A stretch of DNA of 64,000 nucleotides from Agriotes lineatus (taxonomy: Eukaryota > Arthropoda > Insecta > Coleoptera > Elateridae): assembly GCA_940337035.1 (NCBI GenBank), contig OW679202.1, positions 20,661,224 to 20,725,223 on the forward strand. Reading direction: 5' to 3'. Under the pieces are notes generated by a model, which saw nothing but the letters and a program-made list of their open reading frames with translations, made no database searches and had not been told where the DNA came from. Of the stretch, positions 42,802 to 54,757 are shown in pieces; position 1 is the stretch's first letter, and every line of letters starts with the position of its first letter. The translations under genes were made by a program, and so were the position numbers.

Positions 42802-42895
42802 TAGGGATGTCGGCGGGTACCCGAGTATCTGAGCCGACCCGGGTAATAGTCAACCCGGGTATATTTTCAGGACTCGAGTACCCGACTAGTAAATT
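42802..42895. repeat. hAT-like terminal sequence
   Basis: TAGGGATGTCGGCGGGTACC with repeated acccggg/acccga motifs resembles a hAT end (compare TAGGGATGGG at 34007). The partner was not found. Confidence 0.4.
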
Positions 42896-43831
42896 ATGTA
42901 ATTTCCAGAAAGTCAGCCTTTTTCGCAGAAGACGATAAAAACTTAAAAACAATAGAAATAAGCTCTAGAAAAACATAACCCTGCAGTAATAACCAGAATC
43001 ACCCCATCCCATACCACATGTTTCTTGTTTGATATAATAAATCCGCTTCACAGAAATATTCAACCCGGCAATAGTACCATAAAATCGCGTCAGTATGGGA
43101 TGAAGTAACATAAATATCCTCTGTGTGATGTTGATGCTGCTACCAATTTTGAGTAAAAAGTCGCGTATCTGAATTTGATAGCAATTGGAGGTGTGAAAAT
43201 TTGGGGAATATACAAAATTGCTAGAAGCGAAATCTAATACAAATAGGATTGTTAACAGACCTGTAGAGTTCAGTGCTTGGCAAGAAACTGTTCCAAAGTG
43301 TGAGCAGGGGTATTTATTATCGTGATGCAGTTGCTATTCGCCACTCTCAAGCAGTGCTACACCTTTTTCCACAAACTGCGGTCCTCCAGCGTCGCAAAAT
43401 TTGGAAGTAATCCTCCTTGTTGATTGTTTGATTGGATGCAGCATATTTGTGATCGACAATTTTGTAATTTTTGTTGGTTGGAGGTCTTCCAGAACTTTGA
43501 TCACTCTCAACATTTTCATGACCATTTGTTTATACTACAATCACTTTATATACACTAACGTTAACAGTCTGGCCATATATGGTCACGATTCCCTTTGGTG
43601 CCGCCATTTTATGTCTTGTGTCATTTTGACAATAACATTTAAATTTAAAAAATGTGGAAGTCACATTTATTCAAATATTAATTTGACATTCAATTAACAA
43701 AAATCGTTTAAAATGCCAGTACATAGTTAAAAACTGATCATAATTTTTAGAAACAACTAGAACTATAATTTATTAACGGTAAGCTGACAAGGTTTAAAGA
43801 AATTTATCAATTTCAAAAATTTTCTTCAGAT

Positions 43832-44898
43832 ATGGGGTATTGCTGTGCAGTCGGATGCAAAAGCAAATTTGAAAAATTTATTTATTTATTTAATAATAAG
43901 TAACAAAACGGGTAAAGACCCAACTACGGAAATCAAAACAAAATTCACTAAAAACTAAGACAAAAAAAAATTATTATTACTTCTGAGCAACCAATCTGTC
44001 AGGATCAACACTTGTATTATCCTAAAAGCATGATTTTATTTCTGATAATGCATATCGATGAGCCAAACATGTCTATGTCGCACGTAGAAAAAACTTTATT
44101 AGCAATATATAACATTTTAACTAATGATGAGTTTATGCGCATGTCCGTTCTAGAAAAAGGTATGTAGAACAAGTGACGACGAGGCCTATAACATATAGCA
44201 GGTACATACAAATTAATTAAAGCCAGCAAATTGGAGCAGTCTATAACACCATTTACTAGTTTGTGTAAGAACAAGAGAGCAGCAATTTCCATTCTTTTAA
44301 CCAACTTGGTGATTCCAAATTCGAAGCGCAAGTCACTGTATTCATGAAAAAGCGGATATCGATGGTATTTTTTAAAGCAAAGATATTTAATGAATTTATT
44401 CTGGACAGTCTCTATTTTATTTTTATACAGCAATATTCCTGGGTCCCAGACAATACAAGAAAATTCTAATTTGGATCTAACAATAGAGTTATACAGTATT
44501 ATACAAGGTTTTATACTGGTAAATTCGGAAGTGGCTCTCATCAGGAATCCTAGATTCCTTAGTGCAGCACTTGTAATGTTATCCACATGATCATCCCAAG
44601 TTAACGTAGGATTGAATGTTACGCCCAGGTCCCGAATAATATGTGCCCTACTTAAGAGTTGATCTTGCATTTTATAACTAAAGTTTATTTTATTAATTTT
44701 TAGTGTAAATGTCATAATCTTGCATTTATTAACATTAAATAGGAGCTCATTATCAATGCGTGCTAACTGAAACTTTCCTTAGGAATACAGACAGACGGGA
44801 CTTATGAATAAAATAAATAATAGAGAAAATTGGTACGCGAATGGTAATTCAAGAATTTGTGAAAAGCATTTTGCAGATTGTATGTGTGAAAAAGCATG
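43832..44898 (+). pseudogene. THAP-domain gene relic, split by a LINE
   Basis: MGYCCAVGCKSKFEKF at 43832 is the start of a THAP zinc finger (M..CCAVGC). The continuation appears only after the jockey insert: TDRRDL, then RENWYANGNSRICEKHFAD (44820-44880) with the conserved Trp and the CEKHF metal-binding pair. There are in-frame stops and a frameshift in between. THAP domains head P-element-like transposases and some host proteins; no transposase core follows, so which it was cannot be told. Confidence 0.6.
43868..44780 (-). mobile_element. Jockey-type LINE 3' fragment inserted in the THAP relic
   Basis: A TTTATTTATTTA tail at 43868-43882 on the + strand. The minus-strand frame (44715-44017) encodes the RT C-terminal region without stops: RAHIIRDLGVTFNPTLTWDD, IIRSKLEF-like SIVRSKLEFSCIVWDPG, KIETVQNKFIKYLCFKKY. 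It is 5'-truncated near 44780, just after the palm (NVNKCKIMTF). Confidence 0.75.
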
Positions 44899-46698
44899 AG
44901 TTGGTGGCAAAAAGGACTTAAGGATAATGCTGTAAAACTGTAAAACAATTCATCAAGCTCGACAGACGTGATGCACAGCTCATGTGTAATAGATAACAAG
45001 AGCACTATATGCAAAACCGCGTCTCAGTGTACTCAGTCATTACAAAGTTATGAAACCATTTTGCATAGTTATTGATCATACCTCTTTTTGGTCAAAGTAG
45101 CATCCAGCATTTTTTGATTTTTTTTTCAGTTATATTTTTGTGCGATTGATGCAAGTTCATGACGGCCTCTTTCAATTGTAGCTCTTCAAAGTGTTTGTTT
45201 GGTTATGGTCTGGAGATATTAAGTGAGTCAATAATTTGTTTCTGTAAGCCGCGTTAATATTTTGGATCAAAATTTAATGCATCCTTTGTTGGATGTTTAC
45301 CTTGACGAAGAACTTCTTTGGAACCTACATACAGTGTATTCCACTTCTCACCTTCACATCTCTTTATTGTCCTTATCTAGTGTCTGATTGACTTTGCTCA
45401 ATTGTGCTACCCTTTAAAAGGATTATTTGTACAATTTTTAAGTAATTTTACTTCAAACCAGTAGCTTACTGTGATGATCAAAAATAAATGTAAAAAATTA
45501 AAAAATCAGGCCTAATTTTATAAAGAAAAGTTATGCAAAGAAGTTGCTCAGAATCACAAAAATAGTCGAGATCCAAATGTTTATCGTAATTTTTTTGTTA
45601 TATTGTAATGTAAATGAATTTAAATTCCATTGTTTTAATAAAGAGTGCTATGGCAAAAAAAGTTTGTAAACTGTCAGTTAAGTTTATAAGCTTTTAATTA
45701 AGCATCCTGTAAATCTTGATACCCTGTTACACTCTGGGGTGCAAAAAAAGGTAAAAAACTTGAAGAGGTAGTTTATATCAAAATAATAAAGTCTACACAT
45801 TACCCTTTTACCGTACCATCAGAAATAACAACACGTAGCATTTAAAACGTATGTCTTATATTACAGTGCAATTCAAAAAGATCATTTAGATCACACGTAG
45901 TAGACTTCAGAAAGAATTTGACGTAGACCTGTACCTTGAATGTAAGGAATACTCTAAATAGCACATTATTTAAACCAAGACATTCTTGATCTATGTAATC
46001 CGACGTCTCTCCTCTTCGGAGAAGTCCCTAACGCTTAAAATAAGATTTTAGGCTTGCTCGCTCGCTTGCTTGTTATTATAAAACAAGCCATACTTAAAGC
46101 AGACCTGACCAAAATTTGCAGATTTTTTGTTTTGTCCAGTTCCTTATTGTTAAATAAAGAGAGAAAATTGTTTGCTTTTCTCAATAACTGCTGCTCTCAG
46201 CAATTCTAAACAAAAGACTATTTTTTATGTAGGAAGGTCTAACCTTTTTAAATACCTGACCAGAGTTCACTAAAATATTGACTGTAAAATTGACTCCCCA
46301 CCCTGGCATAAATTATCCTTTCTGAACCTTATACCAACTTTTCTCAAGGTCATCTAATACACTATACAAAATCGCATAGATATGCCAAATCACACCAAAA
46401 ATGCTAGATCCGTATTATTTTAATTAAATGATTTATTTATTACACTTCTTAGAGCTGTAAATGCGTTACAACGCATTTCCGGGCCTATGTTCATCGGAAT
46501 TTGTACCTTACTTTGGTGAGTGCTAACAGCTGTTGAAGTTTGTTACTCTTTTTCTTTAATACCCTGTATACATAGGAACTTAGTGGATATAAATTCATTA
46601 TTATCGTAACAATGTGAAAATGATCTCTGTAATGTGAATTACAAATACGAATGCTGAGAGTCACTATCGTTACGACATAAATAAATAAATAAATGAAA

Positions 46699-46752
46699 CA
46701 CTGTATATATTTAAATATTTAAAAACACTGAATATATTTAAATATTTAAAAT
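46699..46752. repeat. Short direct repeat
   Basis: Two copies of cactgtatatatttaaatat, one with a single change, in tandem. Confidence 0.6.
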
Positions 46753-46835
46753 TCATGTTAAAACTTACGTGGATATGGTATGCCATTAAATTAACATGGA
46801 AGAGAGTAAATATTCCCCAATTTTTTTTTTAAGTA

Positions 46836-46885
46836 TAGTAGAACTCTCCTATCCAAGGGAGATAGATTCCAAGCCCTCCGCAGAT
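46836..46885. repeat. Pogo/Tigger-like single end
   Basis: TAGTAGAACTCTCCTATCC resembles the inverse of the pogo right end at 38084 (CAGTAGAACTC...). No transposase is nearby. Confidence 0.35.
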
Positions 46886-47917
46886 GACTGAAACTAGAAT
46901 TTCAATTGTTTCAGTAGTTTTGGTCATCGGATGAAAGAAACTGGAAATAAATAAACAAATTCAGAAACAAAATTGTTTCTTTAGGGTTCAAAGTATTTTT
47001 GCCTATTAACAATTTGTTTAACGAATAATTATCAATTTTCTTAATTTTTCTTATTTGGCATATTTTATTGTTTGAATTAATTGAGTCACAAAATGATGAA
47101 TTCCCTAACTGATAACGATGTTGAAATAATTGTAAATTATTTTTTTACTTCAAAGTTAATCACATTACACTCTCAATTATTCATTTTCCGGGTTAACTGT
47201 GCCATTAACTATTGTCATCAGTATCCTGAAGGCCTGTATAATGCAAGAATTTGATGATACAGTCTACAACAATTCTGGCAACACATGGCAGGACGATGAT
47301 TTATTACCTGCAATTCTGTTTTGTGTAATCTATATGCTGATATTAGATGTAAACCGGACGACAGCAAGAAAAGGCCTTAATCAGTGATTATTGCAGACAC
47401 GAATAAATTCACTCATAATGTTTGTGTACACTGAAAAGTGTTTTGCACTTAAAAATATTTCTTTTGTAGGAAATAAAGTTTATTTATGTTGTGCAAGTTT
47501 TTATTACCTATATGCCTACATTTTTCTGCATTTTGCATTATCCCTGCGTTTCAATAATTATCCATGTAAGCGGTCCTGGTCATTACCTTCAGCTAATTGA
47601 GATTTTATATAACGTATGTTCACGGATGGATTTTCAAGAAGGTTTTTTTTGTTCATAGAAGTCTGTCTTTATAAAAGTTTTTGCTTGTTATAAGTGTTGT
47701 GGGGAAATTTGAAATATGATATACTTGGTGTTTATAAATTAAGAAAATTAAATAGCTAAAGAGAGAAGTATCTTTAATTTTGAGTTTAGAGGAAAATGTT
47801 ATAAGAAAAAGTTGGTTGTAATGAACCAGTAAGTCTAAATACAAAATTTCAGCTTCAACATAGCAACTTGTATTTTTTTAGTTTTAAGCAATGCAAAAAT
47901 CATAATACGGTCGGATA

Positions 47918-48249
47918 TTAGAGTGCTTGCCATATCTCAGCAACCATGCGCAGTGATCGAAATTCTGTAAATACGTCATAAGCAAAGCTGCGTTTGATAT
48001 CGTTTGCAATTTTCGTGCTTTTAAGTTAGTTTTTGCATTCTTTATCTACTTATATTTCCGTTTATTATAAAAAACAGTTTTATCAAATAAACACGAAATA
48101 TTGACACAACCTATTTTAAATTTCGCGCCTGCAAGCTAGCCTGATGTTTTTAGCTTGTACTGAAAACACCATGTGGGCGTCTCGCTCTACAGTTTTCTCT
48201 CTTGCTCTACTGCGCATTTGTGGTCGCTGAGATATGGCAAGACCTCTAA
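47918..48249. mobile_element. MITE, 332 bp, about 40-bp TIR
   Basis: TTAGAGTGCTTGCCATATCT on the left pairs with AGATATGGCAAGACCTCTAA on the right. Pairing extends inward through ctcagc.acc...tgcgcagt with a small gap. Non-coding. Confidence 0.7.
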
Positions 48250-48829
48250 CAAAACGATCAAATCTGTGGAAATATGGGTAAATGTCGGTCAAGTGTCATT
48301 TAAATTGTTAGTATTAAAGAATGACTAATAATAAAAAAAAATCTCTATTGTAAAGTCCATCCATGGACACAGTATATTATCACAGCGAAATAAAGCAAAA
48401 CAAAATCTATTATACATAAACATTGCTGTGGTGGCGAGTATTAGATATTTAATTTTTAGAAAATTCAAATTTTAATATTTTTGCATAAAGTAGCAAACTC
48501 TGTATTATACATGCACAAGCACAATGATACATTAACAATAGTAACTAATAATAAAGTACAACAATTGTAATAATACAAGTTATTTCGTCACGTTACTCAG
48601 AGAAGAATACAATTATTTTTTATGTGAAACAACGCATACTGTGATTTTACTGTCGGCCAAAAATGTCTAAAAGCATAAAAATTGGTAATGTTAAACAAGG
48701 GCCCAATTTGTATATGTTTTGCTACAAATAGAATGTGGGTAATTAATTTTGGAAAATTGTGATTGGTTCTATTTGGAATCTATAAATTAAAAATATAAAA
48801 ACAAACTTTATAAATATTATAAGGTAATG

Positions 48830-49060
48830 GACCGATCTTGTTCTGTATCTATATATCACAAATACAAACAGCTGTATTATCTGCTAAGATTCACTGCTAC
48901 ACTGATGATACCCAGTTATACTTGTCATTTAGTCTGTCTGAAATTAGTCAATCTGTCAATGCTTTAAAATTTTTATCCATTCAAAATAAATATCAAATTG
49001 TTCCCATAACCAAGGCATATTTGTTGGATAACAACAGGAAGGACCATTTTGCCAGATGAT
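48830..49060 (+). pseudogene. Jockey RT fragment around the catalytic box
   Basis: AVLSAKIHCYTDDTQLYLSF reproduces the ....HFYADDTQLYLSF region of jockey RTs, with YTDD in place of YADD. About 70 codons; flanks decayed. Confidence 0.6.
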
Positions 49061-49789
49061 GCACCTGAAATTGTGAGATCGGTTACCTTTAATAATTATT
49101 TCATATCAGAATACTTGAATATTTCCTAAATATGGGCCTAACATAAGTAGAAAAAATAAAAATTCTTCCAATTTTTACTACAAGATTAAAGGGTAGATCA
49201 GTGAGAGTACTCTACCATTTTTCAACATTTGAATGAACTAAAAATTTTATATTTGTTCATTTTAGTATTAGTTATTTTATCTGTTTTTCTCAGAATCGAT
49301 AGCTCTTTTATGAAGTTTTTGATAGTGTAAATTACTTTATTAATTACATACCAATATGCTTTTTTTAATTAATGAAAGGGTGCTGTGTATGCGCGCTTAT
49401 AAGTTCACTTTTGAAAATATGGAAGATCCTATTTCAAGAGTCGAGTTTGTAACACGGCCTTTTGCCTAGCCCTACACCTACTGAATTATTACGTTACTAT
49501 GCCCTGGTTCGCTAGCTTATCTAGTCGGTGAGATCTGAGGCTCTATTCACATTGTCAGTGCAGCTAAAGGAAAGCTAATATTGTTTGAGGTCAGCTCGTT
49601 GCCACTTGAAATATTGAACTCACACTGGCGAACACGGCCATCAATGAAAGCCAACAGTTTACATAAAAAGACATATAATCTGCAATAAATCACAAATACC
49701 AGCAAATACATATATAAAAAATACAAAATACAAAGGCTATATACTAGGGCATACAAAACAGTTTAAATAGGCCGCCAAAGTTCGAGTAT

Positions 49790-50115
49790 TAACGCCAAGT
49801 TCAATGTCACTGATGCGAAATGGAATTGAGATCCGCGAAGCTGTCGATTCTTATAGCATTCGGACACATTGCGCAATCTAGCCTGTTCAATTCACACAGC
49901 GGATTACGGTGAACGATGATCCAACAACCTTGCGTCAGCTGCTTACAGGTAAATCCTCGTCGTCTTTGGTATTTTTTGCGACTGACTTGCCGCGGGTTTA
50001 CGGCTTCGTTGTAGTTCCCCGTAAAATGCAACGCTGCGATTTTGTTCTCACTTGGCGTTCCGAATTAGCTGCCTTGGGTTTTTACTCGCGTCGCACTCGC
50101 GTGAAAATACTATGA
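49790..50115. other. GC/CpG-richer block
   Basis: CpG dinucleotides are frequent (cgccaaag, tccgcgaag, ccgcgggt, ctcgcgtcgcactcgcg) against an AT-rich surround. No domain was recognised in any frame. It could be a recently arrived element, a captured fragment or an intronic regulatory element. Confidence 0.4.
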
Positions 50116-50189
50116 TGCGTGTTCGTTTAACATCTTCAAAAAGATTTTGTATGAGAATATATTTATCGCTAGATAGAATAGAAAATATA

Positions 50190-50870
50190 CAATTTACTAA
50201 TAAACATCTGGAGAAAAGAAGAAATGCCGAAAGACTGCAAGAGAGGAGTGATTATTCCTATACATAAAAAAGTAACAATTACAGAGGAATAACGCTGCTC
50301 AATACTACCTACAAAATACTATCAACACTACTCCTCCAGAAACTAGAACCATACAAAGGTGTTAGGGGATTACCAAAATGGTTTTAGACCTGGCAGATCC
50401 ACAATGGACGCGTTACATGCAATTAATCAAATGGCAGAGAACACGTATGAATATAATATAGAGATTAATTTATTTTTCGTAGACTTTAAACAAGCTTTCG
50501 ACCAAGTGAACAGGAAAAACTTAATACAAGACATGATGAAAATGAAAAACCCCATAAAACTTGTAGAAATGACAATGAAGGGGCCAGAAGCAATGGTTAG
50601 AACGAGTAACGGAGTAACAGGAAGATTTAATGATAGTGCAGGGGTAAGACAAGGGATGCTTTATCAGCAGTTCTGTTCAATGTGATAATGGAAAGTGTAG
50701 TGAGGTGCATCAAAGGTAAAGGAACGCTAAATATAGACGGAATACAAGTGATGGCATTTGCCGATGTTTTAGTAGTTGTGAGTAGAACAAAGAAACAACT
50801 GAAAGAAGCTTTTAAACAAATGGAGGAAGCAGTAAGTGAAAAAGGCCTTCAAATAATGAAGTGAAAACAA
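50190..50870 (+). pseudogene. LINE RT relic
   Basis: KEEMPKDCKRGVIIPI, NNYRGITLLNTTYKILSTLL, then LGDYQNGFRPGRSTMDALHA, FFVDFKQAFDQVN and MAFADVLVVVSR. The catalytic box is FADV instead of FADD. Frameshifts at about 50360 and 50670. Same broad family as 142-1564. Confidence 0.75.
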
Positions 50871-50939
50871 AGTTTAAAAGACTCAGATTCAGAAGATTCC
50901 AAGGACTAATCCACCCTAGTAAAAAGATTTAGGGAGTTC

Positions 50940-52702
50940 CGCGAGGAATGGCTAAAACCCAACAGGGTTGTGCCTCTGAAGAAGAAGAAGGGGAAATAAT
51001 TTGTATAGTCTCAAATTTTTGTACAGTGGAAGGGGGGAGTGCCATGTTGTAGTCACTTGGTTGTGAATTAATGAATGGCAGGAAAGTTACTGCACTTCTT
51101 TCACCATTAATTATGTTACTAAGAAACTGCATAAATCCCTTTCATTCAGGAATTGCTGGAACTTTTGGAGTGGGCTGCACTGAGTGGAGCCACTTACCAC
51201 ACATCCACAGTATATCTAACGAGGTGGGTGAAAATATGTTGGCTGGAATTGGATTGAGCATGTTCAAGTCAAGATCAGTAATCTGCCTTAATGCATTGCT
51301 TGTCCGATGTTCTAATGTCTGAAGTTGCATAACGCGTAGGTGGCCTACTGCTGTGGCAGAGAAAGCCGATTTAAGCCTCGGTACCTTTTTAGATGGTGGT
51401 AGAGTTGAGGCTGGGGTGATGCATTTAATGGCTCTCATGCTGTGAAAGGTATTGCAGCCATCGATAGTGGAGACATTGAAATCGGCATTGTCGAATACAT
51501 ATTGACAGAATGTTACACTTGGATTAGGCTCTTCAGTGTGCTAGACAGTTGATAGCTCTAACTGTTGAGCTTCGTGATGAATCCCAAACCAGCAAGTAGA
51601 TTGATGAAGTTTTTGGATCCAAACTTTCTGTGAATGAACAGAGCGACAGCATGTAGGAGAGGAGATATGAAAGATCGAGGGCGAATGGCAGCAAGGAGGG
51701 CATGTGATATAGATGTCAGCTTCTTTTTAATTTTCTGTGTTGCCCTTTTTTTGCTGAAATGCAGTCTATGAAGATACGGAGCATACGAGGTACCATTTCC
51801 TCAGCCCGACTACAGAATTGCTCACAAGGTGGAAAAACAGAATTGTCATACACTATTGACTCAGTATCTTTCAAGATAATTGCGGCAGCTGTTTTTACAA
51901 TTCTCTCCCATTCTGCTTGTTTGTCTTTGCACCCTGAAGAATACTACATATCATTCAAAAAATTTTCACCTGCACTACGAAAGCACACAACAGTTTTTCT
52001 TGTACGAATTGTGCTGAAAACAATGCGGTTCTCAAATTTTTCTCTCATTCTTTCCCTGATTGTCTTTACATGAAGTATTGTTTCCGAAACTTGTTCCAAC
52101 AACTCGTCCAAGGAGAAGTGCTATGTAATTGAATATCGCCTCCATTGATGCAGAAATTCCTTCATCCTCAGGGCGTCCTATTTTTCTCGATGTAGGTGCA
52201 GAAACTATAAAGAACTTTTTATAGCAATCCTCATGATAGACTGCATCTTCAGTGTGTAGATCCCCAACTCAGCAGATACGTCTTTCTCTCCTGTGCACGA
52301 ACTGTAATTGCATTGTCGTAAGTGAAGGATCAAACATTGTAAATCTTTCGCCCCAAATGTTGGGGTTTTTTCTTCTGTTTATCATAAAATTTATGGTCAA
52401 TAGCTTCCGCACAAAACAGACAGTTTTAAAATCAAATTTTACTCAGCGTTGAACGTGGGGCACCATGTGATGTTGAAGGCTGTTGCTCTGAAAGAGCTTC
52501 TCTCAGTAATCTTTTAATTGAGTCAGCTCTGGTGCACTCTTTTCTGTAAGATTCATGAACTACACCGTGTTTGTTGTTCCTGAAACCTTCAGCTTTCTCA
52601 TCTTAAATCACTTGCATTCACCAATCCACGTATCCCTTTTTCACCAACATTACATAGATCACTGACAACATCACACTCACAAATTAAACACTTCTCAGCC
52701 AT
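50940..52702 (-). pseudogene. Decayed Cys-rich gene of an unrecognised, probably mobile, family
   Basis: A minus-strand ATG at 52702 opens AEKCLICECDVVSDLCNVGE. Later, in shifting frames, come VVHESYRKECTRADSIKRLL, VGDLHTEDAVYHEDCYKKFF, ISHALLAAIRPRSFISPLLH, MRAIKCITPASTLPPSKKVP (51438), SLDILWMCGKWLH and AVTFLPFINSQPSDYN. The Cys/His pairs and the FLPFIN.....YN ending recall proteins I associate with multicopy insect elements, but I cannot name the family. There are many stops and frameshifts. A TATA-like box (ctatataaa, + strand) near 52772 is probably chance. Confidence 0.5.
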
Positions 52703-53715
52703 TGTTTATAGGTACCTATTTACTTTAGGTAAAAAAACTCACTTAATAACCGCAAATAAGTACTGAAAATAACTATATAAACACGAGCACAGTAAAGTTA
52801 TTTTGTCGACTCACATAAGAGAACTGGACGTGAAATGCGTTGGAGAGGTAGGGACGAGATAATGGAGGGGATGCACAAAAAAGGAAGGTGCTTAACCTCA
52901 TTCCAAACTGCCACCTGCCTTCTCTCACGCATCTGCCTGCCAACCCTTCTCTCTCTCCATATCCCCAGAACACAATTTATTCCTTAATACAACACTATTG
53001 CACTTAGATATTGTACAGACATTTAATATTTGGTCTGAACCCACTTCATTTAACATTAAACATTAATTTTTTACCATTAAAACATTATTTTTAATAATCC
53101 GCCATTTTTCTATACCCTACATCACGCAAACTATTTATCATAGAGAAAAAATGAATAGGATCATTTTTCTAGTAAATTTCATAGAATTTAATTTTGTATA
53201 TGAACACTTTTTCATTAGAGGTCGCGGTTTTCGAGTTATTAAAGAAAAACGTAAATTTGCGACTACATGAATTACTTTCCCTATTTTTCTTTCGTTGACT
53301 GAATTAAAGAAGCGACGAGATACTGCAGTTTTTTAATACGCGAGCGAACAAGCACTCGGTGCACACGCCTTTTCTTCCTTGGTCATTTATGAATCGTTCG
53401 CAAACATTTTTTCACTGCAGCTTTTATACGGCTTGCTGTCTCATCATAGAAAAACTGTTTGTATTGGCTTTCTTTGGAAAACAGTTTTTTTTTGGCTTTT
53501 AATGTAAGTTGTTTTGGCATAAACATGTAGTGATAATGTGATTAAACACTAATAAAACTAATAAAATACTGTTTATAGAGATTTGCGAACATTTGTTTTT
53601 AAATATAAAAAAAGTGTATGTGCAGTACTATATACATCCTAAGCAAGCAAGAATATCTAAATGTGATAGTGTAATGCAGTATATTTACCATTTTTATAAT
53701 GTTATATTATTTTAG
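52703..53715. other. Intronic spacer, nothing recognised
   Basis: Contains a pyrimidine-rich stretch near 52905-52965 and AT-rich sequence. No coding blocks recognised up to the ITPR acceptor. Confidence 0.4.
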
Positions 53716-53894
53716 CTGAGGGAGGAGTGTTGCGGTCAATTGGTGATATGGGGGCAGTCATGACATCACTCACTCTTGGCCCTGTTAGTCGTGTAGTTGT
53801 ATCACCAAATGCTAGTCAGGCTAAAGCGTCGCAATTTTTAAAAGAATATCCTTTGGTAATGGACACTAAATTAAAAATAATAGAGATTTTGCAG
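53716..53894 (+). CDS. Itpr: ITPR exon j
   Basis: AEGGVLRSIGDMGAVMTSLT, then LGPVSRVVVSPNASQAKASQ and MDTKLKIIEILQ. It corresponds to the vertebrate block starting NVMRSIHGVGELMT. It begins two bases into a codon and ends in phase 0 at CAG|gtaagt. Confidence 0.93.
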
Positions 53895-53934
53895 GTAAGT
53901 CGTTAATATTTCATTCATAACATAAATGAATATA

Positions 53935-53965
53935 CAGTGTGGCCCGGGAGGGATGGTATGGGTCA
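53935..53965. repeat. Single Tc1-like end in ITPR intron
   Basis: TATACAGTGTGGCCCGGGAG resembles the CAGTGTGG ends elsewhere; no inverse partner is present in this 283-bp intron. Confidence 0.3.
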
Positions 53966-54177
53966 TACAACATACAAAATTATTTCATATTTTCAAATTA
54001 AGCTCGACTTGGCTTAAATACAGCGTTCTTGCATATCAAAGTTCATTTTTAACTTGTAAATATATTTTTATAAATTAATTATAGTTAAGTTCACGATTTG
54101 CTCAAAATGGGGTTAAATAACATTTTACGGGGAAGGTTTCATATTCCTATTTTCCTTTTACTACTATATTTTTATAG

Positions 54178-54510
54178 TTTATACTGGATGTGCGTCTAGA
54201 TTACCGCATAAGTTGCCTACTCAGTATTTTTAAACAAGAATTTGATGAAGCAGAGAAGAGTGCTGGAGACCCATTGACAATGGGACATAAAAGTATTGAC
54301 CTGGAAATGATTGGTAGTCAAGCTGAGGGCATATTTGGGAGTAGCGAAGAATGTGCAGTTCTGGATCTTGATGGCCACGGAGGTCGCACGTTTTTGAGAG
54401 TACTATTACATCTTACCATGCATGATTATCCTCCATTGGTTTCTGGGGCTCTACATTTACTTTTTAGACATTTCAGTCAACGTCAGGAAGTTTTGCAAGC
54501 ATTTAGACAG
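54178..54510 (+). CDS. Itpr: ITPR exon k
   Basis: 111 codons: FILDVRLDYRISCLLSIFKQ, AEGIFGSSEECAVLDLDGHG and GRTFLRVLLHLTMHDYPPLV to QRQEVLQAFRQ. This armadillo-like block is highly conserved. Phase 0 on both sides. Confidence 0.95.
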
Positions 54511-54566
54511 GTGCGAAATTTATCAATCATAACACTTTTTGTTGTTCATCACAATTGCTACTTTAG

Positions 54567-54708
54567 GTACAACTATTAGTGTCAGATAGTGATGTGGAAT
54601 CGTACAAGCAAATTAAAGCAGATTTAGATGTATTACGGCAATCTGTTGAAAAATCGGAATTGTGGGTGTACAAGTCTAAATGTGTAGAAGAACACAATCC
54701 TCCAACAG
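54567..54708 (+). CDS. Itpr: ITPR exon l
   Basis: VQLLVSDSDVESYKQIKADL, VEKSELWVYKSKC and EEHNPPT, ending one base into a Val codon. The SELWVYK motif is family-typical. Its end falls in a variable linker. Confidence 0.94.
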
Positions 54709-54757
54709 GTATTCAATAATATGTTTGTAGTAACATTGAAAAACACATTATTTTTAG

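Larger units (their letters stand above)
41727..53715. other. ITPR 12-kb intron filled with mobile-element remains
   Basis: It separates the microexon from the next exon and is by far the longest intron in the window. Recognised contents are listed separately: MITE-B, RT relics, hAT-like end, THAP relic with jockey insert, MITE, GC-rich block and decayed Cys-rich gene. Stretches 45000-46690, 46890-47910, 48250-48790, 49110-49790 and 52720-53700 hold nothing I recognise. Confidence 0.7.

Noticed and set aside
49547..49756. 69-residue hydrophobic minus-strand frame
   Set aside because: Tyr/Leu-rich translation of AT-rich DNA, with no start context and no family.
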